DNA of 64,000 nucleotides. Origin: Roseomonas indoligenes (GTDB taxonomy: Bacteria; Pseudomonadota; Alphaproteobacteria; Acetobacterales; Acetobacteraceae). The notes below the pieces were generated by a model. That model worked only from the letters and a program-made list of their open reading frames with translations, was not told where the DNA came from and did no database searches. The first letter of the stretch is position 1; the number at the start of each line of letters is the position of its first letter. The translations under genes and the position numbers were made by a program. The stretch lies in contig NZ_JAGIZA010000023.1 in the NCBI RefSeq assembly GCF_017813365.1, positions 1 through 64,000 of the forward strand, given 5' to 3'. Below, in pieces: positions 8,673 through 17,649 of this stretch.

Positions 8673-9509
8673 CTAGCGGAAGGGGTGGAGCGCCAGCCCT
8701 TCCGCGCCGACATCGAGCGCGAGGACCTGCCCGCGCCCCGCCGCCGTGACGATCAGCACGCCTCCCATAAAGCAGAGGTTCGTCGTCATTGTGCCCTCGC
8801 CCAGCTCGATGCGGCGGAGAGGCGCGCCGGAGGGATTGAACACCTCCACCCCACCGGAACCCGGCGTGCAGGCCCAGATCTTCCCTTCCACATCGATGGC
8901 GAGCCCATCCGGTCTTGCCTTTGCGGTGGTGCAGAGAACGCCGTCGGAGGAGGGGATGCCCACTGCGCCGAGCGAGAGGCGCTCGATCGCGCGGTCATGC
9001 GTGCAGGCTAGGTAGAGGTGGGCGCCAGAGGCGTCGAAGGCCCGGCCGTTCGGGAAGTGGCGGCCCTCGATCATCACCTCGCATCGTCCGGTCTCCGGGT
9101 CGCATGCAATGACGTGGCCCTCGACCGGCTCGTGCAGCGCCCGGTCGGTCAGGGGATCTGTGACCCAGAGGCGGCCATCGGGACCGAAGGCGAGGTCGTT
9201 GGGCGCCTCGAAGGGAAAGTCGAAGGCGTACTCCACGCGCCCGTCGTGGATCCGCTGCACGCCGGGCCGCGCGGCCCCCGAGGCGCCGAAGATGCCGCCG
9301 TTCTGCGCGACGTACAGCGCATCCCCGGACCAGGCCAGCCCGTTCGGCCCGCCGCCCGTCATGTGGCTTTCCAACAGGCGGCCGGAGGCATCGAGAACGT
9401 GGACCAGACCCGCGCTGATGGAGGCGATTGCCAGGCGCCCGTCCGGGTGCACCGCAGGTCCCTCGATGAAGCCGAGGCCGTCCGCCAGGATGCGGGGCTG
9501 CATGGCCAC
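8673..9509 (-). CDS. SMP-30/gluconolactonase/LRE-family hydrolase
   Basis: A 278-residue six-bladed beta-propeller protein of the SMP-30/gluconolactonase family. The blade signatures are FIEGPAVHPDGRLAIASI, APNDLAFGPDGRLWVTDP and ARPDGLAIDVEGKIWAC. Metal-site residues are likely the Glu in FIEGP and the Asn/Asp in APND and RPDG. The family hydrolyses lactones with a divalent metal. It starts 2 bases after the stop of the dioxygenase gene on the same strand, so it is co-transcribed with it. A lactone intermediate of ring cleavage is a plausible substrate, by inference. Confidence 0.88.
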   Translation of the reverse strand: MAMQPRILADGLGFIEGPAVHPDGRLAIASISAGLVHVLDASGRLLESHMTGGGPNGLAWSGDALYVAQNGGIFGASGAARPGVQRIHDGRVEYAFDFPFEAPNDLAFGPDGRLWVTDPLTDRALHEPVEGHVIACDPETGRCEVMIEGRHFPNGRAFDASGAHLYLACTHDRAIERLSLGAVGIPSSDGVLCTTAKARPDGLAIDVEGKIWACTPGSGGVEVFNPSGAPLRRIELGEGTMTTNLCFMGGVLIVTAAGRGQVLALDVGAEGLALHPFR

Positions 9510-9511
9510 GC

Positions 9512-10555
9512 TCAGCCCTCCTCCGTGCGGTGCAGTCCCAGGGCCTGCAGCACGGGGATGTCGTTCACCTGGAAGAGGATGGCGGGCTCCGCGCCGTCAT
9601 TCGCGTGGCTGTGCAGGGCCCAGGGGGGCAGGGCAATGAAGTCGCCCGCACCCCAGTCGAAGACTTGGTCCTCCACCCGCATCCGTCCCGCGCCGCGCAC
9701 GGCGTGGTAGACGACGCTGCCGGTGTGCCGATGCGCCCGCGTGCGCGCTCCGGGGCGCAGCATCTGCAGCGCCGTGCCGAGCGCCGGCAGGGCGGGGCCG
9801 CCCGTCAGCGGGTTCTGGTACTCGAGGATGACGTCGTCGAAGGGATCGGGATCCAGCCCCGCCGCCTGCTGTAGCGCCGCCAGGGCACGATCCCAGGTAT
9901 AGGCGAGGATCGGGCTGGCCCGGCCGTGATGGGCGCCGCCCGGCGGCCGCATGATGCCGCTGCCGAACTCGCGGAAGGACCGGTCCTGCACGCGGGAGAC
10001 GGGCTGGCGCGGCACCTCCGACCCCTCGAAGGAGACCGCGTGCAGCGCCCGGACAAGGGAGATGTCCAGCACGTCCAGCCAGACCATGGGCCTGTCGCCC
10101 TTGTTCTCGTGGTCGTGCCAAGTGCCGCTGGGGGTGAGGACGAGGTCGCCCTCGTTCATCTCGTAGAGTTCGCCGTCCACCACGGTGTCCGAGCCGCGCC
10201 CCTTCATGATGAAGCGCAGGGCCGTGGCCGCGTGGCGATGAGCGGTCGCGACCTCGCCGGGCAGGATGTACTGGATGGAGGCCCAGAAGGTCGGGGTGGT
10301 GCCGTAGGGCAGGCCGGGATTGGCCAGCCGCAGCGTGCGCCGCTGCCCACCGGCCTCCAGCTTCAGGCTGGCGCCTATCTTCTCCAGCAGCCCGGCCAAG
10401 TCCTCGGCCCGCCAGTGCAGGGGCACCATGCTGCTGCTGGGCGTGCGCGTGAAGAGCGGCGGGTCGCCGGGCTGGGCGACGGCGATGTTGTGCGCGGCCA
10501 GCTCCGCCGCCAGCTCCGCGCGGGCGTCCGCATCCGTCATGACAGCCTCGGCCAT
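9512..10555 (-). CDS. Gentisate 1,2-dioxygenase-like bicupin protein (first copy)
   Basis: A 347-residue bicupin. The N-terminal cupin carries PGEVATAHRHAATALRF and TPSGTWHDHEN, the His ligands of an Fe(II) centre; the C-terminal cupin carries PGARTRAHRHTGS and PPWALHSHAN. The segment RLANPGLP before the first cupin matches the ENPGL region of gentisate dioxygenases. Gentisate 1,2-dioxygenase opens gentisate between C1 and C2 to give maleylpyruvate. ATG 10555 follows AGGGGAGGA. It diverges from the PrpF gene and shares an operon with the SMP-30 hydrolase. Salicylate or hydroxynaphthoate variants of the family are possible. Confidence 0.88.
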   Translation of the reverse strand: MAEAVMTDADARAELAAELAAHNIAVAQPGDPPLFTRTPSSSMVPLHWRAEDLAGLLEKIGASLKLEAGGQRRTLRLANPGLPYGTTPTFWASIQYILPGEVATAHRHAATALRFIMKGRGSDTVVDGELYEMNEGDLVLTPSGTWHDHENKGDRPMVWLDVLDISLVRALHAVSFEGSEVPRQPVSRVQDRSFREFGSGIMRPPGGAHHGRASPILAYTWDRALAALQQAAGLDPDPFDDVILEYQNPLTGGPALPALGTALQMLRPGARTRAHRHTGSVVYHAVRGAGRMRVEDQVFDWGAGDFIALPPWALHSHANDGAEPAILFQVNDIPVLQALGLHRTEEG

Positions 10556-10632
10556 GTCGGTCCTCCCCTGATTCCGGGCACCTATGGCCCGGCTTTGCCG
10601 CCGAGGTGAGCCGCGCGAGCCGACCCTGTCCA

Positions 10633-10661
10633 ATACGAAATCGCCGCCCTTCTCATACGAA
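10633..10661. promoter_or_regulatory. Direct repeats ATACGAA in the divergent dioxygenase/PrpF promoter
   Basis: ATACGAA occurs at 10633-10639 and again at 10655-10661, 22 bases apart, so on the same face of the helix. The repeats sit in the 190-base gap between the minus-strand dioxygenase (start 10555) and the plus-strand PrpF gene (start 10746). This is the expected position for a regulator controlling both directions. The nearest candidate regulator is the LysR gene at 16550-17458. This is sequence pattern only; no protein is proven to bind. Confidence 0.4.
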
Positions 10662-10745
10662 CAAGACGTAGTGCTTTTCTCGGAACGCCGTGTGCAAGGT
10701 ATGGGCGAAGCCGCCACGCAGAGGGCCGGCACGGAGGAGATGGGC

Positions 10746-11939
10746 ATGCCGAGACAGGACGCGCATCGCGACCTAGCCGGCCGGGAGTCGGGAGGCGTGA
10801 GCGCCGTTCGGGCACCGAGGCGGGAGAGCTACCCGGCGGTGTTCATGCGCGGTGGCACCAGCCGCGCCCTATTCTTTCACCGGCGCGACCTGCCGACGGG
10901 CAGCCCGGGCGACGACACGGCGGATTGGGACCGCATCTTCTGCGCCGCGCTCGGCACGCCGGACCCGAACGGGCGCCAGCTGGACGGCATGGGCGGCGGC
11001 ATCTCCTCGCTCTCCAAGGTCGCGGTGATCGGCCCGCCGAGCCGGGCGGATGCCGACGTGGACTACACCTTTGCCCAGGTCGCGATCGGCGAGCGCGTGG
11101 TGGGCTACCGCGGCAACTGCGGCAACATCTCCTCCGCCGTCGGGCCCTTCGCGGTGGAGGAAGGGCTCATCCCCGCCCCCGCGGACGGCGAGGCGGTGGT
11201 CCGCATCCACAACACCAACACGGGCAAGATCATCGAGAGCCGCTTCGCGGTGCGGGACGGCCTGCCCGTGGAGGCAGGCGGGATGGAGCTTCAAGGCGTC
11301 GGGGCGGGCGCGCCGATCCGCCTGACCTTCCGTGATCCCGGCGGCGCGGCGACCGGGCGGCTGCTGCCAACCGGCAGGGTGGTGGACCAGCTGGAGGTCG
11401 AGGGCCTCGGCAGAGTCGAGGCCTCGCTCGTGGATGCCGCCAATCCCGTCGTTTTCGTCGGTGCCGCCTCCATCGGGCTGCGCGGGGACGAGACACCGGG
11501 CGAGCTGGACGCCTGGTCCGGCCGGCCGCTTTTCGAGGCGATCCGCGTGCGGGCCGCGGTGGCCATGGGCCTGGCGAGTGAGGAGGAGGCGCGGCGGAGC
11601 CTGAAGAACCTGCCGCTCGTCTCCCTCGTCGCCGCCCCGCGCGGGAGTGTCGCGGCTGTTGCCACGCGGATGATCTCCTCCGGCCAGCCGCACAAGGCCA
11701 CGCCGTTGACAGGTGCCATGTGCCTGGCCATCGCCGCGCGCCTGCCCGGCAGCGTGGTGCAGCGGGCCCTGCGCCCGGGTGCTGCGGAGGAGGGTGACTT
11801 CGTCCTCGAGCACGCCTCCGGAACCCTCGCGGTCGCCGCCGTGGTGGAGAGGGGCGCGGCGGGGCCGGTGGCGCGGGAGGCCGTGGTGTACCGCACCGCG
11901 CGCCGGCTGATGGAGGGGCGGGTCTACCTCCGCCCCTGA
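10746..11939 (+). CDS. PrpF-family isomerase (methylaconitate/oxalomesaconate isomerase-like)
   Basis: A 397-residue PrpF-family protein with the N-terminal signature YPAVFMRGGTSRALFF, QLDGMGGGISSLSKVA, the Cys-containing loop RGNCGNISSAVGPFA and IHNTNTGKII. The family moves double bonds in unsaturated polycarboxylates (2-methylaconitate isomerase, 4-oxalomesaconate tautomerase). ATG 10746 has GGAGGAG about 8 bases upstream; the frame remains open further upstream without good start signals. Lying between two gentisate-dioxygenase homologues and an FAH hydrolase, it may isomerise the ring-cleavage product, taking the place of maleylpyruvate isomerase. That role is inference. Confidence 0.9.
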   Translation: MPRQDAHRDLAGRESGGVSAVRAPRRESYPAVFMRGGTSRALFFHRRDLPTGSPGDDTADWDRIFCAALGTPDPNGRQLDGMGGGISSLSKVAVIGPPSRADADVDYTFAQVAIGERVVGYRGNCGNISSAVGPFAVEEGLIPAPADGEAVVRIHNTNTGKIIESRFAVRDGLPVEAGGMELQGVGAGAPIRLTFRDPGGAATGRLLPTGRVVDQLEVEGLGRVEASLVDAANPVVFVGAASIGLRGDETPGELDAWSGRPLFEAIRVRAAVAMGLASEEEARRSLKNLPLVSLVAAPRGSVAAVATRMISSGQPHKATPLTGAMCLAIAARLPGSVVQRALRPGAAEEGDFVLEHASGTLAVAAVVERGAAGPVAREAVVYRTARRLMEGRVYLRP

Positions 11940-11984
11940 GACAGGCTCGCTGGAAGAACGACGCCTCGAGGAGGCGCATGGAGG

Positions 11985-13010
11985 ATGGATCCGATGCTCA
12001 TCGAACAGGCTGGAACCGGTGCAGGGGCCGCGCCGCCGTCGCCGGAGCGACTGGCGGCCGCAGCGAGCCTGCCGGAACTCTACGGGCTGCTGGAGCCCCT
12101 CTCCGTCGGGCCGGGCTGGGCCAAGCCGACACCGTCGATCTGGCCCTCGCCGAAGGAGACCTTCCGGCCGGCGCACTGGGACTACGCATGTGCCAAGGCG
12201 GCGCTCGACGCGGCCGGGCACCTGGTGGACACGAAGCTCGCGGAACGGCGCAACCTCATCCTCGCGAACCCTGTCGAGGGCAACACCTACGCCACCGCGC
12301 GTACGCTGGTGGCCGCCTACCAGATGATCCTGCCGGGCGAGCAGGCGCGCTCGCACCGCCACACGCCGAACGCGCTGCGCCTGATCGTGGACGCGGAGCC
12401 CGGCACCTACACGGTGGTGGACGGAGAGCGCCTGCCCATGCTGCCGGGCGACGTGCTGCTGACGCCGAACTGGCGCTGGCACGGCCATGGCAACGACGGC
12501 ACCGCCCCCGCCTACTGGATCGACGTGCTGGACGCACCGCTGGTGCAGTTGCTGGAGCCCATGTTCCTGGAGCACCACCCGGAGGTGTACGAGCCGGTGC
12601 GCGCGACCGCCGAGACCTCGCCCATGTGGTTCCCCTGGGCCGAGACGCAGCGTCGCCTGGAGGCCGCCGCGCCGACGCCGGAAGGCCCCTGGGGCACGGC
12701 CGTGGCGCTCGGCGATCCGGCCATGGAGACGATCGGGCTGGCCATGATGCGCCTCTCGCCCGGCATCGCCACCGCCCCCCACCGCACGACCGCCAACAAC
12801 GTCTTCGCCGTGGTCCAGGGCGAGGGTGAGAGCAGCGTGGACGGGGAGAGCATCTCCTGGCGCCGCGGCGATGTCTTCGTAGTGCCGGCCTGGAGGCCCC
12901 AGTCGCACAGGTCGGATGATGGTGCCGTCCTGCTGCGCGTCACCGACGAGCCCGCCATGGCGCGGCTTGGCTTCCTTCGTGAGACGGCTGGTCAAGGAGC
13001 AATCGCATGA
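11985..13010 (+). CDS. Gentisate 1,2-dioxygenase-like bicupin protein (second copy)
   Basis: A 341-residue bicupin homologous to, but clearly diverged from, the protein at 9512-10555. The first cupin shows PGEQARSHRHTPNALRL and TPNWRWHGHGNDG with the His ligands expected for Fe(II); the second shows PGIATAPHRTTANN and PAWRPQSHRSDDG. RRNLILANPVEG matches the region before the first cupin in gentisate dioxygenases. The stop overlaps the FAH-hydrolase start in an ATGA, so ring cleavage and hydrolysis are probably coupled. Having two homologues suggests two substrates, or one catalytic and one accessory protein. Confidence 0.87.
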   Translation: MDPMLIEQAGTGAGAAPPSPERLAAAASLPELYGLLEPLSVGPGWAKPTPSIWPSPKETFRPAHWDYACAKAALDAAGHLVDTKLAERRNLILANPVEGNTYATARTLVAAYQMILPGEQARSHRHTPNALRLIVDAEPGTYTVVDGERLPMLPGDVLLTPNWRWHGHGNDGTAPAYWIDVLDAPLVQLLEPMFLEHHPEVYEPVRATAETSPMWFPWAETQRRLEAAAPTPEGPWGTAVALGDPAMETIGLAMMRLSPGIATAPHRTTANNVFAVVQGEGESSVDGESISWRRGDVFVVPAWRPQSHRSDDGAVLLRVTDEPAMARLGFLRETAGQGAIA

Positions 13011-13894
13011 AACTCGCCGTCTTTGACGACAACCGGCTGGCGGTCGTGGAGGGGGAAAGTCTCTACGACGTGACGGACGCCGTCCCGAGCCATGGGTCCG
13101 TCTGGCCGCCCGTGTTCATGCAGCACGTCATCTCCGATTGGGCCGCAACGGCGCCTCGCCTCTCAGAGGCGCGCCAGGGCGCCCCGGCCATCCCGCGCAA
13201 TTCGGTGACGCTGCGCTCGCCCATCCCCTTCACCGGCAACATCGTCGCGGCGCCTGCGAACTACACCAAGCATGTGGGCGAGCTGGGGGACCGTGGCGTC
13301 ACCGCGAAGGGGAACTCCGCCCGCGACGTCGGCTTCTTCCTGAAGGCCACCTCCTCCCTTTCCGGCGCGGACGAACCCATCGTGCTGCCGGTGAACTCCG
13401 GCCGGCGCTTTGACCACGAGACGGAGCTAGGCGTCATCATCGGCCGCACCTGCCGCAACGTCCGGCGCGATCAGGCCCTGGACTACGTGTTCGGCTACTC
13501 CTGCCTGATCGACCTGAGCATGCGCATCGAGCCCGGCCGGCCGGCGGAGGAGCGCTGCACGCGGAAGTCCTTCGACAGCTTCACCCCGCTCGGCCCCTGG
13601 ATCGTCACCGCGGACGAGGTGCCCGACCCGCAATCCCTCTCCAACCGCCTCTGGGTGAACGGCGAGCTGCGTCAGGAGGCGAATACGAGCGAGATGACGG
13701 TCGGCGTCGCCGAGCTGATCGAGCTGATCTCCTCCGTGATGACGCTGCGCCCGGGCGACGTGATCGCCTCCGGCACACCGCAAGGCGTGGGGCCGGTGGT
13801 GCCCGGGGACCAGGTGACGATCGAGATCGAGCGCGTGGGCCGCATGACGCTGAACGTGGTCGCCGCGGCCGAGGCCGCGCCGCGCATTTTCTAG
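13007..13894 (+). CDS. Fumarylacetoacetate hydrolase (FAH) family protein
   Basis: A 295-residue FAH-family protein. The C-terminal FAH domain runs from residue about 75 (SPIPFTGNIVAAPANY) and includes the metal/substrate region FDHETELGVIIGRTCRNV and the end motif GDVIASGTPQGVGPV. Members hydrolyse carbon-carbon bonds of diketo acids; fumarylpyruvate hydrolase completes the gentisate pathway. It overlaps the second dioxygenase and precedes a Bug protein by 14 bases. Fumarylpyruvate or maleylpyruvate hydrolysis is the most likely role, from context. Confidence 0.9.
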   Translation: MKLAVFDDNRLAVVEGESLYDVTDAVPSHGSVWPPVFMQHVISDWAATAPRLSEARQGAPAIPRNSVTLRSPIPFTGNIVAAPANYTKHVGELGDRGVTAKGNSARDVGFFLKATSSLSGADEPIVLPVNSGRRFDHETELGVIIGRTCRNVRRDQALDYVFGYSCLIDLSMRIEPGRPAEERCTRKSFDSFTPLGPWIVTADEVPDPQSLSNRLWVNGELRQEANTSEMTVGVAELIELISSVMTLRPGDVIASGTPQGVGPVVPGDQVTIEIERVGRMTLNVVAAAEAAPRIF

Positions 13895-13908
13895 GGGAAG
13901 GAAACGAC

Positions 13909-14877
13909 ATGCGTAGAAGAGCGCTTCTCGCCGCACCGGTGCTGGCGCTCGCGGCGCGGGCCGCGCGGGCACAGTCCTGGCCCGCGCGCCCTGTCCGGGT
14001 CATCATCCCCTTCCCGCCGGGCGGGGGCATTGACATCCTGGTCCGCGCCGTAGGGGCGGAGCTGTCCGCCCGCTGGGGGCAGCCGGTGGTGGTGGAGAAC
14101 CGCGCCGGTGCATCCGGCATCATCGGTGCCGAGGCCGCGGCACGCTCCGCGCCCGATGGCTACACGCTGCTGGGCACGGTAAACCAGACCTTCACCACCA
14201 ACCGCTTTCTCTTCCGCACGCTGCCCTACGATCCCGACCAGGGCTTCACCCCTGTCAGCCTCATGGTGCAGAGCGACCACATGCTGCTGGCCCATCCATC
14301 GGTGGAGGCCGACGACGTGGCCGGGCTGATCCGCTTGGCCAAAAGCAAGCCCGGCAGCCTGACCTACGGCTCCTTCGGCAGCGGGACGCAGCCGCAGCTG
14401 GTCTATGAGGCGATGAACCAGCACGAGAAGCTGGACATCCTCCACGTGCCCTACAACGGCATCGCGCCCCTCATGCTCGCCACCACCCGCGGCGAGGTGA
14501 TGCTGGCGACGGGAAGCGCGAGCGTGGCCGGGGAACTGATCCGCACGGGGAAGATCAAGGCCCTGGGCACCGCCGGTGGCCGTCGCATCGGCCAGTTCCC
14601 GAAGGTACCGACCACGGCCGAGCAGGGCTATCCCTACATCCGCGCCTCGATCTGGTACGGGCTCTTCGCCCCGGCCGGTACGCCGGATGAGGTGGTAACG
14701 CGGCTTGGGAACGACGTGCGCGCGGTTCTCAACACGCCGGCCTTCACCCAAGCGCAGGTAACCAACCGCGGGCTGGACCTAGTGGCCAGCGACGGCGCCG
14801 CGCTCACGCGCGAGATCCGCGACGAGACCGCCTCCGTCGGCGAAATCATCCGTGCGGCCCGGATCGAGCCGCAATGA
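13909..14877 (+). CDS. Bug/TctC-family binding protein
   Basis: A 322-residue exported binding protein. A signal peptide (RRRALLAAPVLALAARAARAQ) is followed by WPARPVRVIIPFPPGG, VVENRAGASGIIG and APDGYTLLG. The GGAAGGAAACGAC leader before ATG 13909 supplies the ribosome binding site. It sits inside the ring-cleavage operon, between FAH hydrolase and FAD monooxygenase, so it probably delivers the aromatic acid or a related carboxylate. No TctAB genes are nearby. Confidence 0.92.
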   Translation: MRRRALLAAPVLALAARAARAQSWPARPVRVIIPFPPGGGIDILVRAVGAELSARWGQPVVVENRAGASGIIGAEAAARSAPDGYTLLGTVNQTFTTNRFLFRTLPYDPDQGFTPVSLMVQSDHMLLAHPSVEADDVAGLIRLAKSKPGSLTYGSFGSGTQPQLVYEAMNQHEKLDILHVPYNGIAPLMLATTRGEVMLATGSASVAGELIRTGKIKALGTAGGRRIGQFPKVPTTAEQGYPYIRASIWYGLFAPAGTPDEVVTRLGNDVRAVLNTPAFTQAQVTNRGLDLVASDGAALTREIRDETASVGEIIRAARIEPQ

Positions 14878-14903
14878 GCAGCCCAGGACAGGAGGGGACG
14901 GCG

Positions 14904-16553
14904 ATGAACGCGACGCAGCGGGTGCTTGTGGTGGGGGGCGGTCCGGTGGGGCTGGCCCTTGCGGGGGAGCTGGGCTGGCGTGACATCCTCTGCACCCTGA
15001 TCGAGAAGGGGGACGGACGCGTCGTCCAGCCGAAGATGGACTTCGTCGGTGTCCGGACGATGGAGTTCTGCCGCCGCTGGGGCATCGTGCCCTGGGTCCA
15101 CGAGGCCGGTTACAACCGCGCCTACCCGCAGGACTGCGCCTGGGTCTCCTCCCTCAACGGCTACGAGTTCGGGCGGGAGGTCTTCGCGCCCCTGAAGGAT
15201 GAGCCGAGGCTGCCGCAGAGCACCTATTCCCGCGGCGAGCGCTGCCCGCAGAACTTCTTCGACCCTGTCCTCTCCCGCTTCGCGAGCAGCTTCCCCACGG
15301 TGACGATCCGGCGTGAGACCGAGCTGCTGCGCTTCGAGGATGATGGCACCCGCGTGACCGCCCGGCTCAAGGATCTTCGCAGCGGGGCCGAGGACACGGT
15401 CGAGGCCGCATACCTCGTCGGCTGCGACGGCGGTGCCAGCACGGTCCGGGAAGCGCTGGGCATCCCAATGCAGGGCTCGCCCGTCCTCACCTATACGACG
15501 AACTGCATCTTCCGCTGCGAGAACCTGGAGGCCCTTCACGACAAGAAGCCGGGTTACCGCTTCATCTTCATCGGACCCGAGGGAACCTGGGCCACGATGG
15601 TGGCCATCAACGGCCGCGACCAGTGGCGCTTCTCCCTCGTCGGGGACGACACGCGGCGCCAGCCGGGCGAGGCGGAGATGCGGGCCGCTATCGTCAAGGC
15701 GGTGGGGCGGGAGTTCGACTTCGAGATCCTCTCCATCATGCCCTGGGTCCGCCGGCAGCTCGTGGCCGACGGGTACGGCAAGGGCCGCGTCTTCATCGCC
15801 GGCGATGCGGCGCACCTTACCTCCCCTACGGGGGGCTTCGGCATGAACATGGGGATCCAGGATTCCGTCGATCTTGGCTGGAAGCTGGAGGCGGTGTTGC
15901 AGGGCTGGGGCGGGCCGGAGCTGCTGCAATCCTACGAGGTTGAGCGGCGACCGGTGGCCATTCGCAACGTCAACGAGGCAACGGGCAACCTCAAGCGCAT
16001 GCTCGCTCCGCGCGACGCAAAGCCTTCCCCCGCCGTATTCGAGCCAGGGCCTGAGGGCGACCAGGCCCGCAAGGAGTTCGGCGACCGCTACACGGAGATG
16101 ATGAGGAGGGAGTGGTACACCCCAGGCATCCATCTCGGCTTCGTCTACGAGAGCTCACCGGTCATCGTGCCGGACGGCACGCCGCCCCCGCCGGACGAGG
16201 TCAGCACCTATACCCAGACCGCCCGGCCCGGGTCGCGCGCGCCGCATGTGTGGCTCGCCGAGGACAGGTCCACACTGGACCTCTTCGGGCGCGGCTTCGT
16301 CCTGCTGGTCTTCGGGGAGGGCGACGCGCCGGCCCTGGTCGAGGCCGCGGAGGGGGGGGGCCTGCCGCTGACCGTCCACCGCATCGACAACCGGGCGGCG
16401 GCGGAGCTCTATGCCCGCCACTTCGTGCTGGTGCGGCCCGACGGGCATGTGGCTTGGCGGTCCGACCAGGCTCCGGACGCCTCGGAGGCGGCGCGGATCG
16501 TTTCCGTGGTGCGGGGCTGCGGGGCCGGGGCCATGCGGCAGGCCGCGGCCTAG
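14904..16553 (+). CDS. FAD-dependent aromatic-ring monooxygenase
   Basis: A 549-residue group A flavoprotein monooxygenase with the Rossmann motif VVGGGPVGLALAGEL at the N-terminus, the DG motif LVGCDGGASTVREALG and the GD motif VFIAGDAAHLTSPTGG. A C-terminal thioredoxin-like extension is typical of MhpA/PobB-like and 3-hydroxybenzoate-type hydroxylases. ATG 14904 follows GGAGGGG; ATG 14874, which overlaps the preceding stop, is an alternative. In this cluster it may hydroxylate the ring so that gentisate or an analogue is formed for the dioxygenases, by inference. Its 3' end overlaps the convergent LysR gene by 4 bases. Confidence 0.92.
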   Translation: MNATQRVLVVGGGPVGLALAGELGWRDILCTLIEKGDGRVVQPKMDFVGVRTMEFCRRWGIVPWVHEAGYNRAYPQDCAWVSSLNGYEFGREVFAPLKDEPRLPQSTYSRGERCPQNFFDPVLSRFASSFPTVTIRRETELLRFEDDGTRVTARLKDLRSGAEDTVEAAYLVGCDGGASTVREALGIPMQGSPVLTYTTNCIFRCENLEALHDKKPGYRFIFIGPEGTWATMVAINGRDQWRFSLVGDDTRRQPGEAEMRAAIVKAVGREFDFEILSIMPWVRRQLVADGYGKGRVFIAGDAAHLTSPTGGFGMNMGIQDSVDLGWKLEAVLQGWGGPELLQSYEVERRPVAIRNVNEATGNLKRMLAPRDAKPSPAVFEPGPEGDQARKEFGDRYTEMMRREWYTPGIHLGFVYESSPVIVPDGTPPPPDEVSTYTQTARPGSRAPHVWLAEDRSTLDLFGRGFVLLVFGEGDAPALVEAAEGGGLPLTVHRIDNRAAAELYARHFVLVRPDGHVAWRSDQAPDASEAARIVSVVRGCGAGAMRQAAA

Positions 16554-17458
16554 GCCGGGGACTGGCGGGGTTCGTCCAGCCGCGCCTCCTCGCTGAGCGC
16601 GGCGACGAGCACGGGCAGGAGCGGCGAGGCATCGCCTCGCCGCCAGGCGATGCTAGTGACCATCCGGGCGCTGACTGCACGGAGGGGCCGGAAGGCGACG
16701 TGCGGCGGCTGGAGGGCGGTGACGGAGGCCGGCACGATAGCCACGCCGATGCCGGCCGCTACCAGTCCGATAAGGGTGTGCATGTCCTTCACTTCCTGGA
16801 CGATCTGCGGCGTGCGACCCGTCTGGAGGAACACGTCAGCGATCCGCGCGGCATAGTCGGAGCCGGGGCGCTGTGTGACCACGATGAAGGGCTGCGGAAG
16901 CAGGGTCTCGGGATCGAGCACCTGCTCGTTCACAAGCGGATTGTCCGCCGGTAGTGCCACGACGAAGGGCTCCTCCTGTATGACCCGGATCTCCAACTCG
17001 GGGTCGGTCACGGAACCCCGGAGCACGCCGACATCAATCTCCTCCGCCGTGAGGGCGTGCACCTGCTGCGCGACGGTCATCTCCTCGACCCGCACCGTAA
17101 TTCCGGGATGGGTCTGAGCTAGGCGGCGGAGCACTCGGGGAATGAGCGTGTAGATGGTGGCGTAGACCGCGCCGATGCCGATCACGCCCTGGCGGCCATC
17201 CCGGATAGCCCGGACCTCGTCCGCCGCGCGGGCCGCCTGCTGCAGGATATGCCGGGTGTGACGGACCATGGCCTCGCCCGCCGGAGTAAGTGAGACTCGG
17301 CGCTTGTCGCGCAGGAACAGGGACGTGCCTAGCTCCTCCTCCAAGGCGCGGATCTGGGCGCTGAGGGGTGGCTGGGCGATCCCAACCCGAAGCGCGGCAC
17401 GCGTAAAGTTAAGCTCCTCCGCAACGGCCAGGAAATAGCGGAGCTGTCGGAAGTCCAA
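16550..17458 (-). CDS. LysR-family transcriptional regulator
   Basis: A 302-residue LysR protein. The N-terminus LDFRQLRYFLAVAEELNF is the family's standard opening; the recognition helix is in PPLSAQIRALEEEL, and the effector domain ends with GIGVAIVPASV. TTG 17458 is chosen as start because it places the first residue at the usual position and AGGAG is about 10 bases upstream; a longer reading frame to 17593 has no family homology. It is tail-to-tail with the FAD monooxygenase and is the likely regulator of the ring-cleavage cluster. Confidence 0.88.
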   Translation of the reverse strand: MDFRQLRYFLAVAEELNFTRAALRVGIAQPPLSAQIRALEEELGTSLFLRDKRRVSLTPAGEAMVRHTRHILQQAARAADEVRAIRDGRQGVIGIGAVYATIYTLIPRVLRRLAQTHPGITVRVEEMTVAQQVHALTAEEIDVGVLRGSVTDPELEIRVIQEEPFVVALPADNPLVNEQVLDPETLLPQPFIVVTQRPGSDYAARIADVFLQTGRTPQIVQEVKDMHTLIGLVAAGIGVAIVPASVTALQPPHVAFRPLRAVSARMVTSIAWRRGDASPLLPVLVAALSEEARLDEPRQSPA

Positions 17459-17649
17459 GACGCTGTCGCTCCTGTTTTCGAGGCCGGACTGGCAGATTGG
17501 GTTGCCGGCGAGGGCAGGAAACAGGGGATGAGTTATGTTGTGGCCACGCGTACCCGTCCAGGCATTGCTTCCGGCCCGAGCAGCTACCATCACGTTACCG
17601 GTTGCCTTCCGGCTGCTCGTTGCGGCAATTCAGGTTGCGCGATAGGCGC

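Noticed and set aside
10869-12995. Very long minus-strand open frame (708 codons) opposite the PrpF and dioxygenase genes
   Set aside because: It is a high-G+C shadow: the composition is Arg/Gly/His-rich with no family pattern, and the opposite strand encodes clear PrpF and cupin motifs.
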